This document shows positions 35,533 through 47,138 of a DNA stretch of 64,000 nt, one piece after another. The position numbers and the translations under genes are program-made. The first letter of the stretch is position 1, and each line of letters starts with the position of its first letter. The notes below the pieces were generated by a model. The model had not been told where the DNA came from, did not search any database, and saw only the letters and a list, made by a program, of their open reading frames with translations. Where the stretch lies: NCBI GenBank assembly GCA_029582155.1, contig CM055899.1, positions 58,941,349 to 59,005,348 on the forward strand, written 5' to 3'. This stretch comes from Panopea generosa. Lineage: Eukaryota > Mollusca > Bivalvia > Adapedonta > Hiatellidae.

Positions 35533-35873
35533 TCTTCACAACACTCGTGACGGCGTTCTTTTAGAGGCAGTGTCAAAAACTTGGTTTATAAGCATCCCAT
35601 ACCACATACTCGACGCAAAAGTTGTCCGATAAATCCAAAGTATTTTCGAAGGGGTGATGTTTGGACCGAAAACAAGAACCATTTTACTAACTTTCGTTCA
35701 TATCCCGACACAAGCCGTACATAGAAAGCCTGCGTTTTTTCACAATAGTCGTGACAACGTTCTATTATGGGCAGTGTCAACAACTTGGCGTGTTTAAGCA
35801 CCTCTGACCACATACGTGACGCAGAAATTGCCCAATAAAATCCAAGTATTTTCTAAGGTGTGATGTTTGGGCC
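35533..35873. repeat. Two-copy tandem duplication, ~204 bp
   Basis: 'cacaacactcgtgac...' at 35537 and 'cacaatagtcgtgac...' at 35741 begin two diverged copies of one segment. Each includes 'gcagtgtcaa.aacttgg', 'accacata.tcgacgca' or 'accacatacgtgacgca', and 'aagtattttc.aagg.gtgatgtttgg.ccg'. Offset 204 bp. Confidence 0.8.
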
Positions 35874-36309
35874 GTTTCATTTCATTATCGTATCGCTTTT
35901 TTTTTAATTTTCAATTTCTTAATTAGGCTAAACATATTTAAATATTCATCGCCTTGAACACTATGGCGTCAAACGTATATATACTATACATGTACTATGG
36001 CAATACAAATATACTAACAAACAGATTATTGTGACATTTCAATGTTCACATTACATTTATTTTATTGGGCGGGAAAAGTTTTAAAGCATGAATACTCATG
36101 TTTTAAACTCAATGTTATTACCTCGTATTTAACTCATAATTTATCCAATATATTTGTAATGACTGAACAGTTTTAAAAATCCACTGGGCAAGCGCAGCAA
36201 AGCACTCACTCATTTAAAGCATGCTTTGTCCTCTATGAAGAAATTTGGTCATTCGGCGCAAACAGGTGATTATGGTTAATGGTGTTTAGCCTGCACATGT
36301 ATCTTGACG
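35874..36309. other. Intergenic sequence
   Basis: Nothing recognised. It ends where the 47-bp satellite begins. Confidence 0.5.
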
Positions 36310-38630
36310 ATAGGATCTATTATCTGCCACGATCAAGGAAGGCTTTATCACTACATTACTTTACTATCATCTGCTAGGTTAATGCAGACATTATCACATT
36401 TTTTACTTTACTATCATCTGCCAGGCTCAAGGCAAACATCATCACCATATTATTTTACTATCATCTGCCAGGCTCAAGGCAGGCATGATCACTTTATTAG
36501 TTTACTATCATCTGGCAGGCTCAAGGCCGGAATTATTACTATATAACTTCACTATCACCTGCCAGGCTCAAGGCAGACATTATCATTATATTGCTTTACT
36601 ACCATTTGCAAGGCTCAATGTACGCATTATCACTACTTTACTATCATCTGCCAGGCTCAAGGCAGACATTTTTACTATATTACTTTATTATCACCTGTCA
36701 GACTCAAGGCAGACATTATCATTAAATTACGTGACTAACATCTACCAATATGTAAGCCGATATTATCACTATACTACTTTACTATCATCTACCAGGATCA
36801 AGGAAGAATTTATCACTATGTTACTTTATCATCACTTGCCAGGCACAACGCAGACATTATCACTATATTAGTTTACTATCATCTGCAAGGCAAAACGTAT
36901 CACTATATTACTTTACAAACATCCTCCAGACTAGTGGCAGATATTATCATTATACAATGAAGTACTATTAAAAAATATCATCTGTTAGGCTCAAGGTAGA
37001 TATTGTTACTAGATGACTTTACTATCATCTGCCAGGCCCAAGGCGGATAGTTTTACTATATTACTTTACTATCATCTGCCAGGCCCAAGGCAGATATTAT
37101 CACTTTATTAGTTTATAACCATCTGCAAGGTTCAATGTAGACATTATCACTACATTACTTTACAATCATCTGCCAGGCACAAGGCAAAAATCATCACTAT
37201 ATTACCTTACTACCATCTCACAGGCTAAATGAAGACATTATCACTCAATAACGTTACTATTATCTGCCAGGCAAGAGGCAGATATTATCAATATAATACT
37301 TACTATTAACGCTGCCTGGCTCACGGCAGACATTATCACTGCATTACTTTACTATCGTTTGCCAGGCTCACGGCAGATATTATCAATAAATTACTTTTCT
37401 GTTATTTGCCAAGCTCAGGGCAAACATTATCATTATATTACTGTATTACCATCTACCAGGCTCAAAGCAGACACTATCACTCCATAACTTTACTAGCATC
37501 TGCCAGGTTCAAGACAGATAGAATCAATATAACACTTTACAATTAGCGCTGCCAGGCTCAAGGTATTACTTAACTATCAACTTCCATGCTCTTACCGGTT
37601 ATTTTTACTATATTACTTGAATATCATCTGTCAGGCTCAAGGCAGATACTATCACTGTATTGTTTTACTATCCAGATTCAACAAATACATTATCACTATA
37701 TTATATTACTATCACATGCCGCGCTCAAGGCATATATGTTATCACTATATCAGTTAAATATCAACTGCCAGGTACTTAGCAGATATAATAACTATATTAC
37801 TTTACTATTTCTGCCAGGCTCAAGGCAGACATTATCACTATATTAGTGTACTATCATCTGCCAGGCTTAAGCCAGACATTTTTTACTATTTCTTGTCAAT
37901 CATCTGCCAGGCTGAAGGCAAACATTATTACTACATTACTTTAGTATAATCTGCCAGACTCAAGGCAGACATTATCACTATATTATTTTACTATCTTCTA
38001 CCAAGTTCAAAGTAGATGTTATCACTGTATTACTTTATTATCATCTGCCAGGCTCAATGTAGAAAGTATCACTCCATACATCTACTATCATCTGTCAGGC
38101 TCAAGGCAGACAGTATAACTCCATACATCTACTATCATCTGTCAGGCTCAAGGCAGACAGTATCACTCCATACATCTACTATCATCTGTCAGGCTCAAGG
38201 CAGACAGTATAACTCCATACATCTACTATCATCTGTCAGGCTCAAGGCAGACAGTATAACTCCATACATCTACTATCATCTGTCAGGCTCAAGGCAGACA
38301 GTATAACTCCATACATCTACTATCATCTGTCAGGCTCAAGGCAGACAGTATCACTCCATACATCTACTATCATCTGTCAGGCTCAAGGCAGACAGTATAA
38401 CTCCATACATCTACTATCATCTGTCAGGCTCAAGGCAGACAGTATCACTCCATACATCTACTATCATCTGTCAGGCTCAAGGCAGACAGTATAACTCCAT
38501 ACATCTACTATCATCTGTCAGGCTCAAGGCAGACAGTATCACTCCATACATCTACTATCATCTGTCAGGCTCAAGGCAGACAGTATTACTCCATAATTTT
38601 GTTATCATCTGGCAGACATTATAAATACAC
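36310..38630 (+). repeat. 47-bp satellite array
   Basis: Tandem repeat with consensus near 'tttactatcatctgccaggc', 'tcaaggcagaca' and 'ttatcactatattac'. About 48 copies by length. The first ~1.7 kb is diverged, with indels and point changes. From about 38055 to 38595 the copies are almost identical (period 47 bp, for example 'tcaagg' at 38101, 38148 and 38195) with a variant 'actccatacatctactatca' head and 'atctgtcaggctcaaggcag' tail. Some short plus-strand frames across it are by-products. Confidence 0.95.
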
Positions 38631-39640
38631 TGACGAGAAAAAGAAACGCCTCATTCTCACTCATTGTACAAAAATTTGTTCACCGTGATTCAAAATTAGA
38701 AAAGAACAACTCTATTCGCAAATTTCATCATTTAAGAGAATTTATGGTTCATTAGACAGCATTTCATGGTCGTATTATACTTCAAATTTTGAATTTCAAT
38801 AAACTGTTCAGAGCAATTTCACTGACACAATCAGTAGCACGTGTGGACACCTCTACTGGCAACCACAACAGAAAGACGTCGCCGCCTGGAACCTCACCAG
38901 TTACGTAGCAGATACCGTGGGATTCTGGCCAACTCCTGGTGGACCGCTGCTGTCAGTTACTGGACGTTTGCAGGCTGCGGTTGACGTTGACGTAACCGCA
39001 GTCCAAGGTAATCCCAGGCGTGTTCAATCGGATTGCAATCAGGTGAACACGCCGGCCAACGCAAGACGTCAATGTTGCGGGTCTGTTACAAGTTCCTGGT
39101 GACACGTGCAACGTGAGGTTGGGCGTTGTCATGCTTGAAGACCAGGCCTTGACGTTGGTGCAACATAGGGACAATCACAGGACGTAATATCTGGTTGAGG
39201 TAACGCCTGACTGTGAAATTAACTTGGCACACGACGAGTTGGGACTTAAACGTTGACAGCGATGGTTGCGGGCCCAAATAAGACGTTGGTGACGGTGACG
39301 TCGTGTAAGAACTAGACCGCGGTAGGGCCTTCGACAGCTCATTCCCAATTCTCTAAGCCAATTTCTGACTGTATGTTTACTTACAGGGCGTCCACGGTTA
39401 CTTACCACTAAACGTGACGTGGATTCAGCCGTCAGAAATCTGTCACGCATATGGCGTTGACGTGTGTAATTATCCTGCCGTACTGACGTTACACACGGTC
39501 TACCTGAACGTTGCCTATCGACAAACGTCCCCATGTCTCGACACGGCGGACGAGACGCAATATTGTCGAACGAAAGACGTTAAAACGTCTAGCGACTTGT
39601 TCTTGTGTTCGCCCACACTCAAGCATGGCCCTCTCTTCGA
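38631..39640 (-). pseudogene. Tc1/mariner-type transposase, minus strand, internally deleted
   Basis: On the minus strand, from about 39630, the frame gives a helix-turn-helix piece 'CGRTQEQVARRFNVFRSTIL', the linker 'DRQRSGRPCVTSVRQDNYTR', then 'VSKHTVRNWLRELGMSCRRP'. The segment with the first catalytic Asp ('DESRF') is missing. The remainder has 'RPVIVPMLHQRQGLVFKHDN' with 'AQPHVARVTRN' (second catalytic Asp). In another frame near 39050 there is 'SPDCNPIEHAWDYLGL' (third catalytic position) and then 'AVHQELARIP'. The far end, 'cactgacgagaaaaagaaac' just after a TA at about 38630, looks like this family's terminal inverted repeat; the matching repeat at the 39.6-kb side was not found. It lies inside the 47-bp satellite. 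Confidence 0.85.
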
Positions 39641-39744
39641 AATTAAGCCTCGGCATTATCAGAAACTGAATAATTGTCAGAAAATCTCTAAAAATATGGT
39701 TTTATGTCGACTAACACATGTACCTGTGTTAAATTTACTCGATA

Positions 39745-39975
39745 AAACATCTGCCAGGTCTATTGCAGATACTACCAAAATTACTTTGCTACCATTTACC
39801 AGGTTCAAGGCAGGCATTATCACTGTATTACTCAACTATCATCTGCCACGCTCATTTTATTACTTGACTATCAGCTGCCAGGTGCAAGACAGACATCCTT
39901 ACTACTTTCTTTTACTATCATCTGCCAGGCTCAATGCAGACATTAGCACTACATTACTTTACTATTGTAAGGTAC
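39745..39975 (+). repeat. Continuation of the 47-bp satellite beyond the transposon
   Basis: Diverged units of the same satellite ('catctgccaggtctattgca', 'catctgccaggctcaatgca'), showing that the array once extended across the transposase insertion. Confidence 0.85.
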
Positions 39976-41489
39976 CTGTCCCTGTCGAGGTTTCCGTCAT
40001 CTCTACGTTTGTCAGGATGTAGTTCAAAACGTCTATATACTCACATTAATGTAGGAAGGTAATGGATGGAACAATCGAACACAGTTGTGCATAATACATA
40101 CCTGCTTCATTTCATCATGTTGATCTATACGTTTTGTAAATGATCGATGTTAATGAAATAATACACTGCTTCTATATTATTTGATCTGCGGCATATTTGA
40201 TATATTGGAAGATTAAAAAATCGAACTGCTTCTGCAATGGGATCTTCCCCCATTTTAGTGCATATGCAATTAATCTTAGTACATATATATCTAATTATAC
40301 GTATACACGCTTTTTTGTTTAAGAGCAACATACCGTTTTGGACTTGTAACCACTTGGTAATGATTCAGGACTGACATAGCGATACTGTTAACTAGACTTG
40401 TATAATAGTAGAAGAATTATTATTATATTATTGTATATCTACCTTAAGTGTATATAAGATGTATGGGTTTTCAAATAGAACTTGAATCTGTTTGTATCAA
40501 TTTAACTACTGTAGCTAGAATGACTGTCCGAATTTAATGGTATTTCACTGATTGTTAGACCAAAGAGGAAGATGGCCAAATGCAAATCTGCTCCTGTATA
40601 TACTTGCATACATTCCGGGAACGTACCACGTGATTACAACGTCCAATGAATGCATTTGATTTCAACAACCCTAAGTGATTTACCCATGCTAATAAATCAC
40701 TGAAACAAGTTAAGAATAACATAATATAGTAGGTTCATTTGTTCAAGTGAAGGCTTTTATGAAAAAGCTGAAAATTTTAAACTAAAAAAATAATAAAGCA
40801 CATACAAATGTAAAAGCCAGAGTCAAATTAAGTGTGCGCATGAATCTAGCAGACGAAATAACATACGCGCTCAACAATAAGTCCATAATATAGTAAATAG
40901 TAAATCATTGGTTTTTCACTGACTTATTAGTCTTTTTACATAATTATAACATATAAAAAGTTTAACAATCAGAAAAATACACATTCATCAAAAGGCAGCC
41001 GTAAACACCATGGAAGAAGTTCGCGCATCAGGAAGTCGACGAGCCGCCATACGTTGAACTATAGAGATGAAAGTCAACACTTGTCACACGACTGTCCAAA
41101 TATTTCTGTGGAATAATGTTCACTTGAAAGATCACTTGATCAGATCACTGCTCAGTAAGTCACTCTACCGAACTATTAGTGTAAGCATACCAGGTATCTC
41201 CCGCGCAGAGTTCCACAGAACCACAGAGAATCTCTGTTGTATGTCTGTAATAGTGAAATATATTTGAAATTATCGATTTATCATGTTGACATTTCAGCTG
41301 TTCAATGTTTATTTGGTATGATGTAAGCACCATGTAATTAAAATATATGTGAAACTCAGTACGATTGTTTTATATTGACACGATACATAAACCCATCTTT
41401 TAATTCAATTTCTGACACAATCAGTGTTTTAAATGTTTATGTTTCACCGTTATAAAGTTCAATGAAGTCCATATGGAGGGATGTTCCCT
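39976..41489. other. Sequence between satellite remnants
   Basis: No gene supported. The minus-strand frame 40125-40331 has a fairly ordinary composition near its C-terminus (a stretch 'DPIAEAVRFFNLPIYQICRR') but no recognised family. It could be a small exon, but there is no convincing splice acceptor. Confidence 0.4.
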
Positions 41490-41590
41490 TACCTATCATC
41501 TGCCAGGCTCAAGGAAAACACTATCACTACATTACTTTACTATCATCTGTCATGCTTAAGGCAGACATTATCATTGTATTACTTTAGACC
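41490..41590 (+). repeat. Isolated 47-bp satellite remnant
   Basis: Two diverged copies of the satellite unit ('atcatctgccaggctcaagg', 'atcatctgtcatgcttaagg'), almost 3 kb downstream of the main array. Confidence 0.85.
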
Positions 41591-42013
41591 AAAACAGTCC
41601 CAAGACACATTGGAGACATTATCTTGCCAAGGAGGGGGAAGGGTTATACAGAAAATTTCTCCAATTTCTGCAGTTTTGTGTTCATTCGAACTGTATATCA
41701 AGAAGTAATATTAAGTCGCACATATACCCTTGGGCAATTAATCTTGCAAAATATGTAGACCCGCACCCCGCGGGATCCACACGGTGTCGCGTGTAACTTC
41801 CGTGAATATTCCATACGCGAATGATTTTTACATTTATATAAAACAAGAATAATAACTCCTTATTGATTATATATAAAGATCACTTAGTAGATATGTGGAT
41901 AAAGGGAAATAACTTCGCTTGGAAAGATCACAGAAATGCGCGACAACTTGCTTTCCCCTTGGACCAATATTTGTTAATATTTGAAAACTGTACTAAACAT
42001 GCAACAATGGCGC

Positions 42014-42220
42014 TTAACCCTTTACTTCATATAGACGCCTTTTGACACCTGTAATATAGACACCTTTGGACACCTAATATAGAAGGCTTTTGAATTGTTT
42101 GGTGAATTATGTTTATATTAACTGACAGAGTTACGAGCAATCTGAACTCTTCCTGCACTGTTTTCAAAGGCTTTCTGTGATTGGCGCGGGAAAACTCGTA
42201 TCTATGGAGTAAAGGGTTAA
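42014..42220. mobile_element. piggyBac-like MITE candidate with TTAACCCTTT ends
   Basis: A 207-bp non-coding interval with inverted ends 'ttaaccctttacttcata' (42014-42031) and 'tatggagtaaagggttaa' (42203-42220), identical at 17 of 18 positions. TTAA at each end with an adjacent CCCTTT is the pattern of piggyBac-type elements and their MITEs. With one copy and a short stem this remains a candidate. Confidence 0.6.
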
Positions 42221-42659
42221 CATTGTGAACACTATTTAAACTGATTAGCCTGTATTATAAAGATTTTAACATTGTCATATTAACAATAGTTAATGTAAAA
42301 TATGCCATTTATCCATGACATATATGTGTGTGTATTAAAATAAATATACATGGGCCATGTTTGGCTTAATAAGCGAGTGAAAATATAAAAAAGCATATAT
42401 TCTCCATTTTTCTACAAAAACACTGACTAGCTAATGATTTTGTTAAGCAGATAACAGTTTCAACGTTATTTTCAAACACTATAGTAAAGAAAACGGGTTT
42501 GGAATAAAAGAAATAAAATATATCAAATGCGTATATGAATTTACTAAAGCAGTGTATTTTTTTTTTCAGAAAAAAAAACAACAAAATATTAAAGACATAT
42601 TGCACTATGTTTTAGTGTCGATATTGTTTGCTATTCATCATAGTGTAATTTCGGGAAAA
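42221..42659. other. AT-rich sequence
   Basis: No gene or repeat recognised. The minus-strand frame at 42366-42605 is hydrophobic, AT-driven and without motifs. Confidence 0.5.
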
Positions 42660-43545
42660 ATCAGGCAATGGTGACCATATCACATGAGTAGAAGAGACTT
42701 TGCGTCGTGTGTCGCCGCAAGTAACGAGTTAAATGTCAGGTGACCTCATGTCATAAATGAAAGAGACTTTGTGTCGTGTGTCGCCGCAAGTAACGGGTTA
42801 AATGCCAGGTGACCACATCGCATAAGTGGAAGATACTTTGTGTCGTGTATCGCCGCAAGTAACGGGTTAAATGTCAAGTGACCACATCGCATTAGTGGAA
42901 GAGACTTTGTGTCGTGTATCGCCGCAAGTAACGGGTAAGTTGTCAAGAGACCAAATCACGCACGAGGAAGAGAATTTGTGTCGTGTATCGCCGCAAATAA
43001 CGGGTTGAATGTCAGGAGACCACATCACGCACGAGGAAGAGAATTTGTCGTGTGTCGCCGCTAATAACGGGTTAAATGTCAGGAAACCACATCACGCACG
43101 TGGAAGAGAAGATGTGTGGTGTGTCGCCGCAAGTAACGGGTTAAATGTCAGGAGACAACATCACGCACAAGGAAGAGAATTTGTGTCGTGTATCGCAGCA
43201 AGTAACGTGTTAAATGTCAGGTGACCACATCACGCACGTGAGAGAGAAGATGTGTCGTGTGTCACCGCAAATAACGGGTTAAATGTCAGGAGACCACATC
43301 ACGCACGTGGAAGAGAAAATGTGTCGTGCGTCACCGCAAATAACGGGTTGAATGTCAGGAGACCACATCACGCACTTGGAAGAGAGTTCGTGTCGTGTGT
43401 CGCCGCTAATAACGGGTTAAATGTCAGGTGACCACATCACGCACGTGGAAGAGAAGAGGTGTGGTGTGTCGCCGCAAGTAACGGATTAAATGTCAGGAGA
43501 CCACATCACGCACGTAGAAGAGAAGATGTGTCGTGTGTCGACAAG
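42660..43545. repeat. 69-bp tandem array
   Basis: About 13 copies of a unit including 'cgtgtgtcgccgcaagtaac', 'gggttaaatgtcaggagacc' and 'acatcacgcacgtggaagag'. 'taacggg' recurs at 42791, 42860 and 42929 (69 bp). The first copies carry 'catcgcataagtgga', later ones 'catcacgcacgtgga', so two variant groups exist. As 69 is a multiple of three, open frames run through on both strands (42746-42946 minus, 43009-43224 plus) with 23-residue periodicity. I see no start context or domain to suggest a real protein. Confidence 0.95.
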
Positions 43546-43639
43546 TCGAAATGCGAACGTTGCGATTATGCTTCATTCAAGAACGAACTTAACGAAACAA
43601 ACTGAAATGAAGTTATCAATGACAACATAAAATGTATGC

Positions 43640-44093
43640 TAGCAACAAATATGCAAAATTAAATGAAAATTCTGACAAAAACATTCATAATAAAGCTGTT
43701 GTAATTAAACACCATGAGTCAAAATGGATTTCTAGTGAAATAAAGCGCATTAGTAGGGTTAGAAAAGGATTATACAAAAAAGCTAAGAGATTCGATACAA
43801 TAACTAACTCGGACAGATTTAAAAACATAGAAATGACGCTGTCGAGCTTATGCAAGAAACTAAATAATTAAATACGAAAATTTAGCTTCTTAACTAAATT
43901 CACCGTCTCTTTTGCCAAAAGACGTGTGGAAAACATTAAACATTTACCAATTCATATGGTAAACCAGCTGTCCCACCACTTAACGATCATGGAAACATTG
44001 TCTCTGACAACAATACCAAAGTGAACATATTAAATAATTTCTTCCAAGAACAGACAATTTTTAATGACAACAATATTTTACCACCAATCCTAT
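43640..44093 (+). pseudogene. LINE ORF2 linker (5' part of interrupted element)
   Basis: The frame includes 'NKAVVIKHHESKWISSEIKR' and 'ISRVRKGLYKKAKRF', the linker between endonuclease and RT in CR1/RTE-like molluscan LINEs ('PWxxxEIKxxIRxRxxxYKKAK'). After a stop near 43870 it continues as 'NILPPIL', where it is broken by an insertion at 44094. The 69-bp array lies just upstream, so the endonuclease is missing. Confidence 0.7.
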
Positions 44094-45792
44094 TGTAACA
44101 AAATAGTAAGGTTGTTGTGGCCTAATTTAGTAGTGTCAGCTAGTACGTGTACATTGTAGTGATATAGGCTATATTCAGGTCAGGTAGCGTGGAATTGTTA
44201 AAACGTATTGATAGCTCGATAGGAGCAACGTTTTTAAGATATTTTTACATTTTCATTCTTTGATTAAATAATAAAACATTTTGAAGTTTAGTTCATCAAA
44301 TTCTATCAAGTATTTAGAAAGTTAGAATAATTAAACGGATTTATTTGTCATAAAACTAATTTAGGCTTCCATTGGCCTAATAGCGTAAAATGCGCATCGT
44401 ACGATGTTTGAGGGTTTGTTGTTTCATGATTTACACGAAATTCACTAAGGTATGTGGAATGTGTTGCTATATATGCTGACTATGTAAAGGAATCAAGGTC
44501 CAGTTAGCATAATCATCTTTGGGTTTGGTTGTGACGAGAAAGATTGAGCATGTTACTGTTTCAGTACATAACGGCGTATGGGTAGGTGAATTTTACATTA
44601 TGTTGTATTTAAATGTCTGATACATATATATTTGACATAATCAAATCTAAGTTAAGTTGTATAAATTGTTCATATCCATTCCGACGGAAATGTATGTAAC
44701 TTAATACACATCCTCGGTATTGAAAAATTGTTTTGTTAGAATATTGGCCGAGGAATCGGAGAATGTATTTTGTGCTGTTGATATTGTGTTAGAATTGATA
44801 CCATGTTAGAATTGATTGATTGAAAGATGTAATTAAATTTTGTTGATGCTTATCCTGATATTCCCAAAGTGAATATATACAGAATTGGTCTTTAATTGTT
44901 AATATTATAATGAGAATTTATGTAGAGATATAATTGCTATGTTAAGATTGACGGAGGGTCGTATATGAGATGTTGTTTAAACTGCCATGACACTGCAGAT
45001 AGTAAGAGTTGAATGAAATGTTATCATATATTGATAAATCTACCATGAAACTGTTAGATGGTAAAAATTGAATGAACTGCTATAATATGTTGATAAATCT
45101 ACCATGAAACTATTAGATGGTTAGAGATGAATGCACTGTTATCATATATTGATAAAAATACCATGACATTGATAGATGATAAGTAATAGACGTCATTAAA
45201 TATTTGAGTAACTCGTAAATCTGAGTTTATATATATATTGTAGCCGTGTTTAGACGTAAGTGAGAAATGTGTCCGCTACGTTTACGACATATAGACGTGA
45301 TAGGAAGTCAACTAGTGGTAGACAGCAACCCATATTTCGTTATATGGACGACTAGTCGTTCCTGGCGTCAGATACAGTCGACAGACGGTATGAGGCGACG
45401 TAAAGCCATATACCCAGTATAGAGTTCTAGGGGAGATAACCCAGTTTATATAGCCACCGCCGCAAGGGACGAGTGATGCTAAATCTACAATATCCGGATG
45501 CGGGTAGAATCTAGTGCATTTTTATAAACATTCAAATGATATAAGTAGTTTGGATCGCGATGTAAATTACGTACGTGTAGGAGATAGAACTGTGTGAAAA
45601 TAAAAGTGTTAATACCACCACAGGACTTTGTTTTAAACCAGCTGTGTTTTTTTTTGTGTCGAGTGATTATCTTTAATTTTTATAACTGTATATTCGTAAT
45701 TTTATTCATGTAAAATTAAAATTGTAAAATTTACTTTGTGTATGATTATATTCTACCCTTGTGAGTTGTCGATCCTTGGTCATTTTGCTACA
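44094..45792. mobile_element. Candidate solo LTR (~1.7 kb) inside a LINE
   Basis: Begins 'tgtaacaaaa' and ends 'ttttgctaca', that is TG...CA with inverted ends matching at 9 of 10 positions. It is flanked by CCTAT at 44089-44093 and 45793-45797, a 5-bp target duplication. Skipping the interval with one CCTAT keeps the LINE reading frame similarity on both sides. A 'tatatatata' promoter-like stretch lies near 45229 and an 'aataaa' near 45599, as expected for U3/R. No coding domain lies within. Three diverged internal repeats at about 44980-45185 ('taccatgaaactgttagatg'-like) sit inside. A non-autonomous DNA element is the alternative. Confidence 0.7.
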
Positions 45793-46475
45793 CCTATTAC
45801 TAAGAGATAATAATGATATTGTATAAGGTAATGATATCGTATTAGTTTACAGCCTAACAATGTAAATAGTAAGTATCAACAGGCAAAGCATCAGCTCCCG
45901 GTGATATCAAAATCTTGCATGCAATTTGACGCGTTTATGCAACTTATATAATGTTTGTATGACCAAAAGTGTTTTCCCAAAAGTCTAGAAAGAAGCATTT
46001 GTATGCGCCGTTTATAAAAAGGTAGATCTTTCTTTGGTCAATGAGTATAGACCTATATCACTGTTAAACGTAATTGGCCAAGTGTTTGAGTGACTTATTT
46101 TTAAACAAATTACGTGATACCAATTTTATTTCGTCATTTCAATCTGGTTTTGTTCCTAGCGACTCGACAATTTACCAGTGAACTTATCTCTACAATAAAT
46201 TTAGTGAAGCTATTGATGATGGTAGATAAGTTCATGTAATATTATTTTTGATATAAGTAAATATTTTGTTAGAGTTTGGCACACAGGTCTAATAGTCAAA
46301 TTAACAGGGGTAGGACTCTTAAATCAGCTATAAACGTACGCAATGACTACCTTAAATATAGGCAACAATGTGTTGTTTTGCCTGGTGCCAAATCTGTTTC
46401 GACATTAATCAAAGCCGGAGTGCACCAGGGTCCATTTTAGGTCCGCTTCTATTTCCAGATTATATTAATGACATG
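45793..46475 (+). pseudogene. LINE reverse transcriptase, N-terminal and palm part
   Basis: Frame-shifted pieces in order: 'GKASAPGDIK' (family 'GKAxGPDxI'), 'YRPISLLN'-like codons near 46045, 'ISSFQSGFVP' near 46130, 'IFFDISK'-like near 46245 (first catalytic Asp region), 'RVWHTGLIVKLTG'-like near 46275, and 'IKAGVHQGPF'-like with 'PLLFPDYIND' near 46410-46470. It continues after an insertion at 46476. Frequent stops, so inactive. Confidence 0.75.
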
Positions 46476-47138
46476 TGTGTTATTGTCAGTCATTACACTT
46501 ATTAATTATTTTATGTTGTTAGTTTGATATTGTAAAATTTAAAACCCAATATATAATTATGTTGGATATATCATGGTTAAGAGGAGATTACAAAATATGC
46601 AGTGCAAAGTGGGGATACTTCAGAGGTCACTTATGATAAATTACCCTGTCACAAAATAATGTAACGGGACTAAAGATAGTAATATAAACTGTGTTTATGG
46701 GCATTTTTGAGGAAATAGAATGTAAAATAGTCAGGACATATATGCATAAAAAATGTGGGAGATTGACAAGCTGTCACGGTAATTAGTAGGGTGCAAGCTA
46801 CGAGTTTTTAAAGAGTTAGGCAGTTTACTTTGGATAGGCGAGGTGTACAGTCATGTAGAATTAAGTCAGTTAACATTGGGGAGACCAGCTGTTAAAATGG
46901 GTTTTAGATGGTTGGGTGTTGTAGAAATGCAGATTAGATTAAGTTGCATGGACTTTAGAGATAATGGTTGATGTTTAAGTAGGAACCGAAACTAAAATGG
47001 GAGCGTACTATGAATCGTATTTTTAACTATGTTTTAGAAACTGTGTTTCAAGAAATTCATTAAATTTAAAAGACAGTTGTAACAATGTAAGAATTAAATG
47101 TATATAGAAAATCGTGTGTTATGTGTTAATGATGTGCG
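46476..47138. mobile_element. Unclassified ~660-bp insertion inside the LINE
   Basis: The LINE frame is continuous from '...YINDM' (ending 46475) to 'VKHMVSDIAYSIRLFADDTS' (starting about 47142), so the intervening 660 bp are foreign. It starts 'tgtgttattgtcag' and ends '...tgttaatgatgtgcg'. Only a 3-bp ATG is shared at the borders. No coding similarity is recognised. Confidence 0.55.

Noticed and set aside
36304-40022. Several plus-strand open frames of 80-202 codons
   Set aside because: They read through the 47-bp satellite or, from 39414, antisense to the Tc1/mariner transposase, changing character at the element border.
42746-43224. 23-residue periodic frames on both strands
   Set aside because: Explained by the 69-bp array period being divisible by three; both strands equally open, which argues against coding.
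36310-43545. Regularly spaced repeats as a possible CRISPR array
   Set aside because: Repeats are contiguous tandem units with no unique spacers, and the sequence is eukaryotic.
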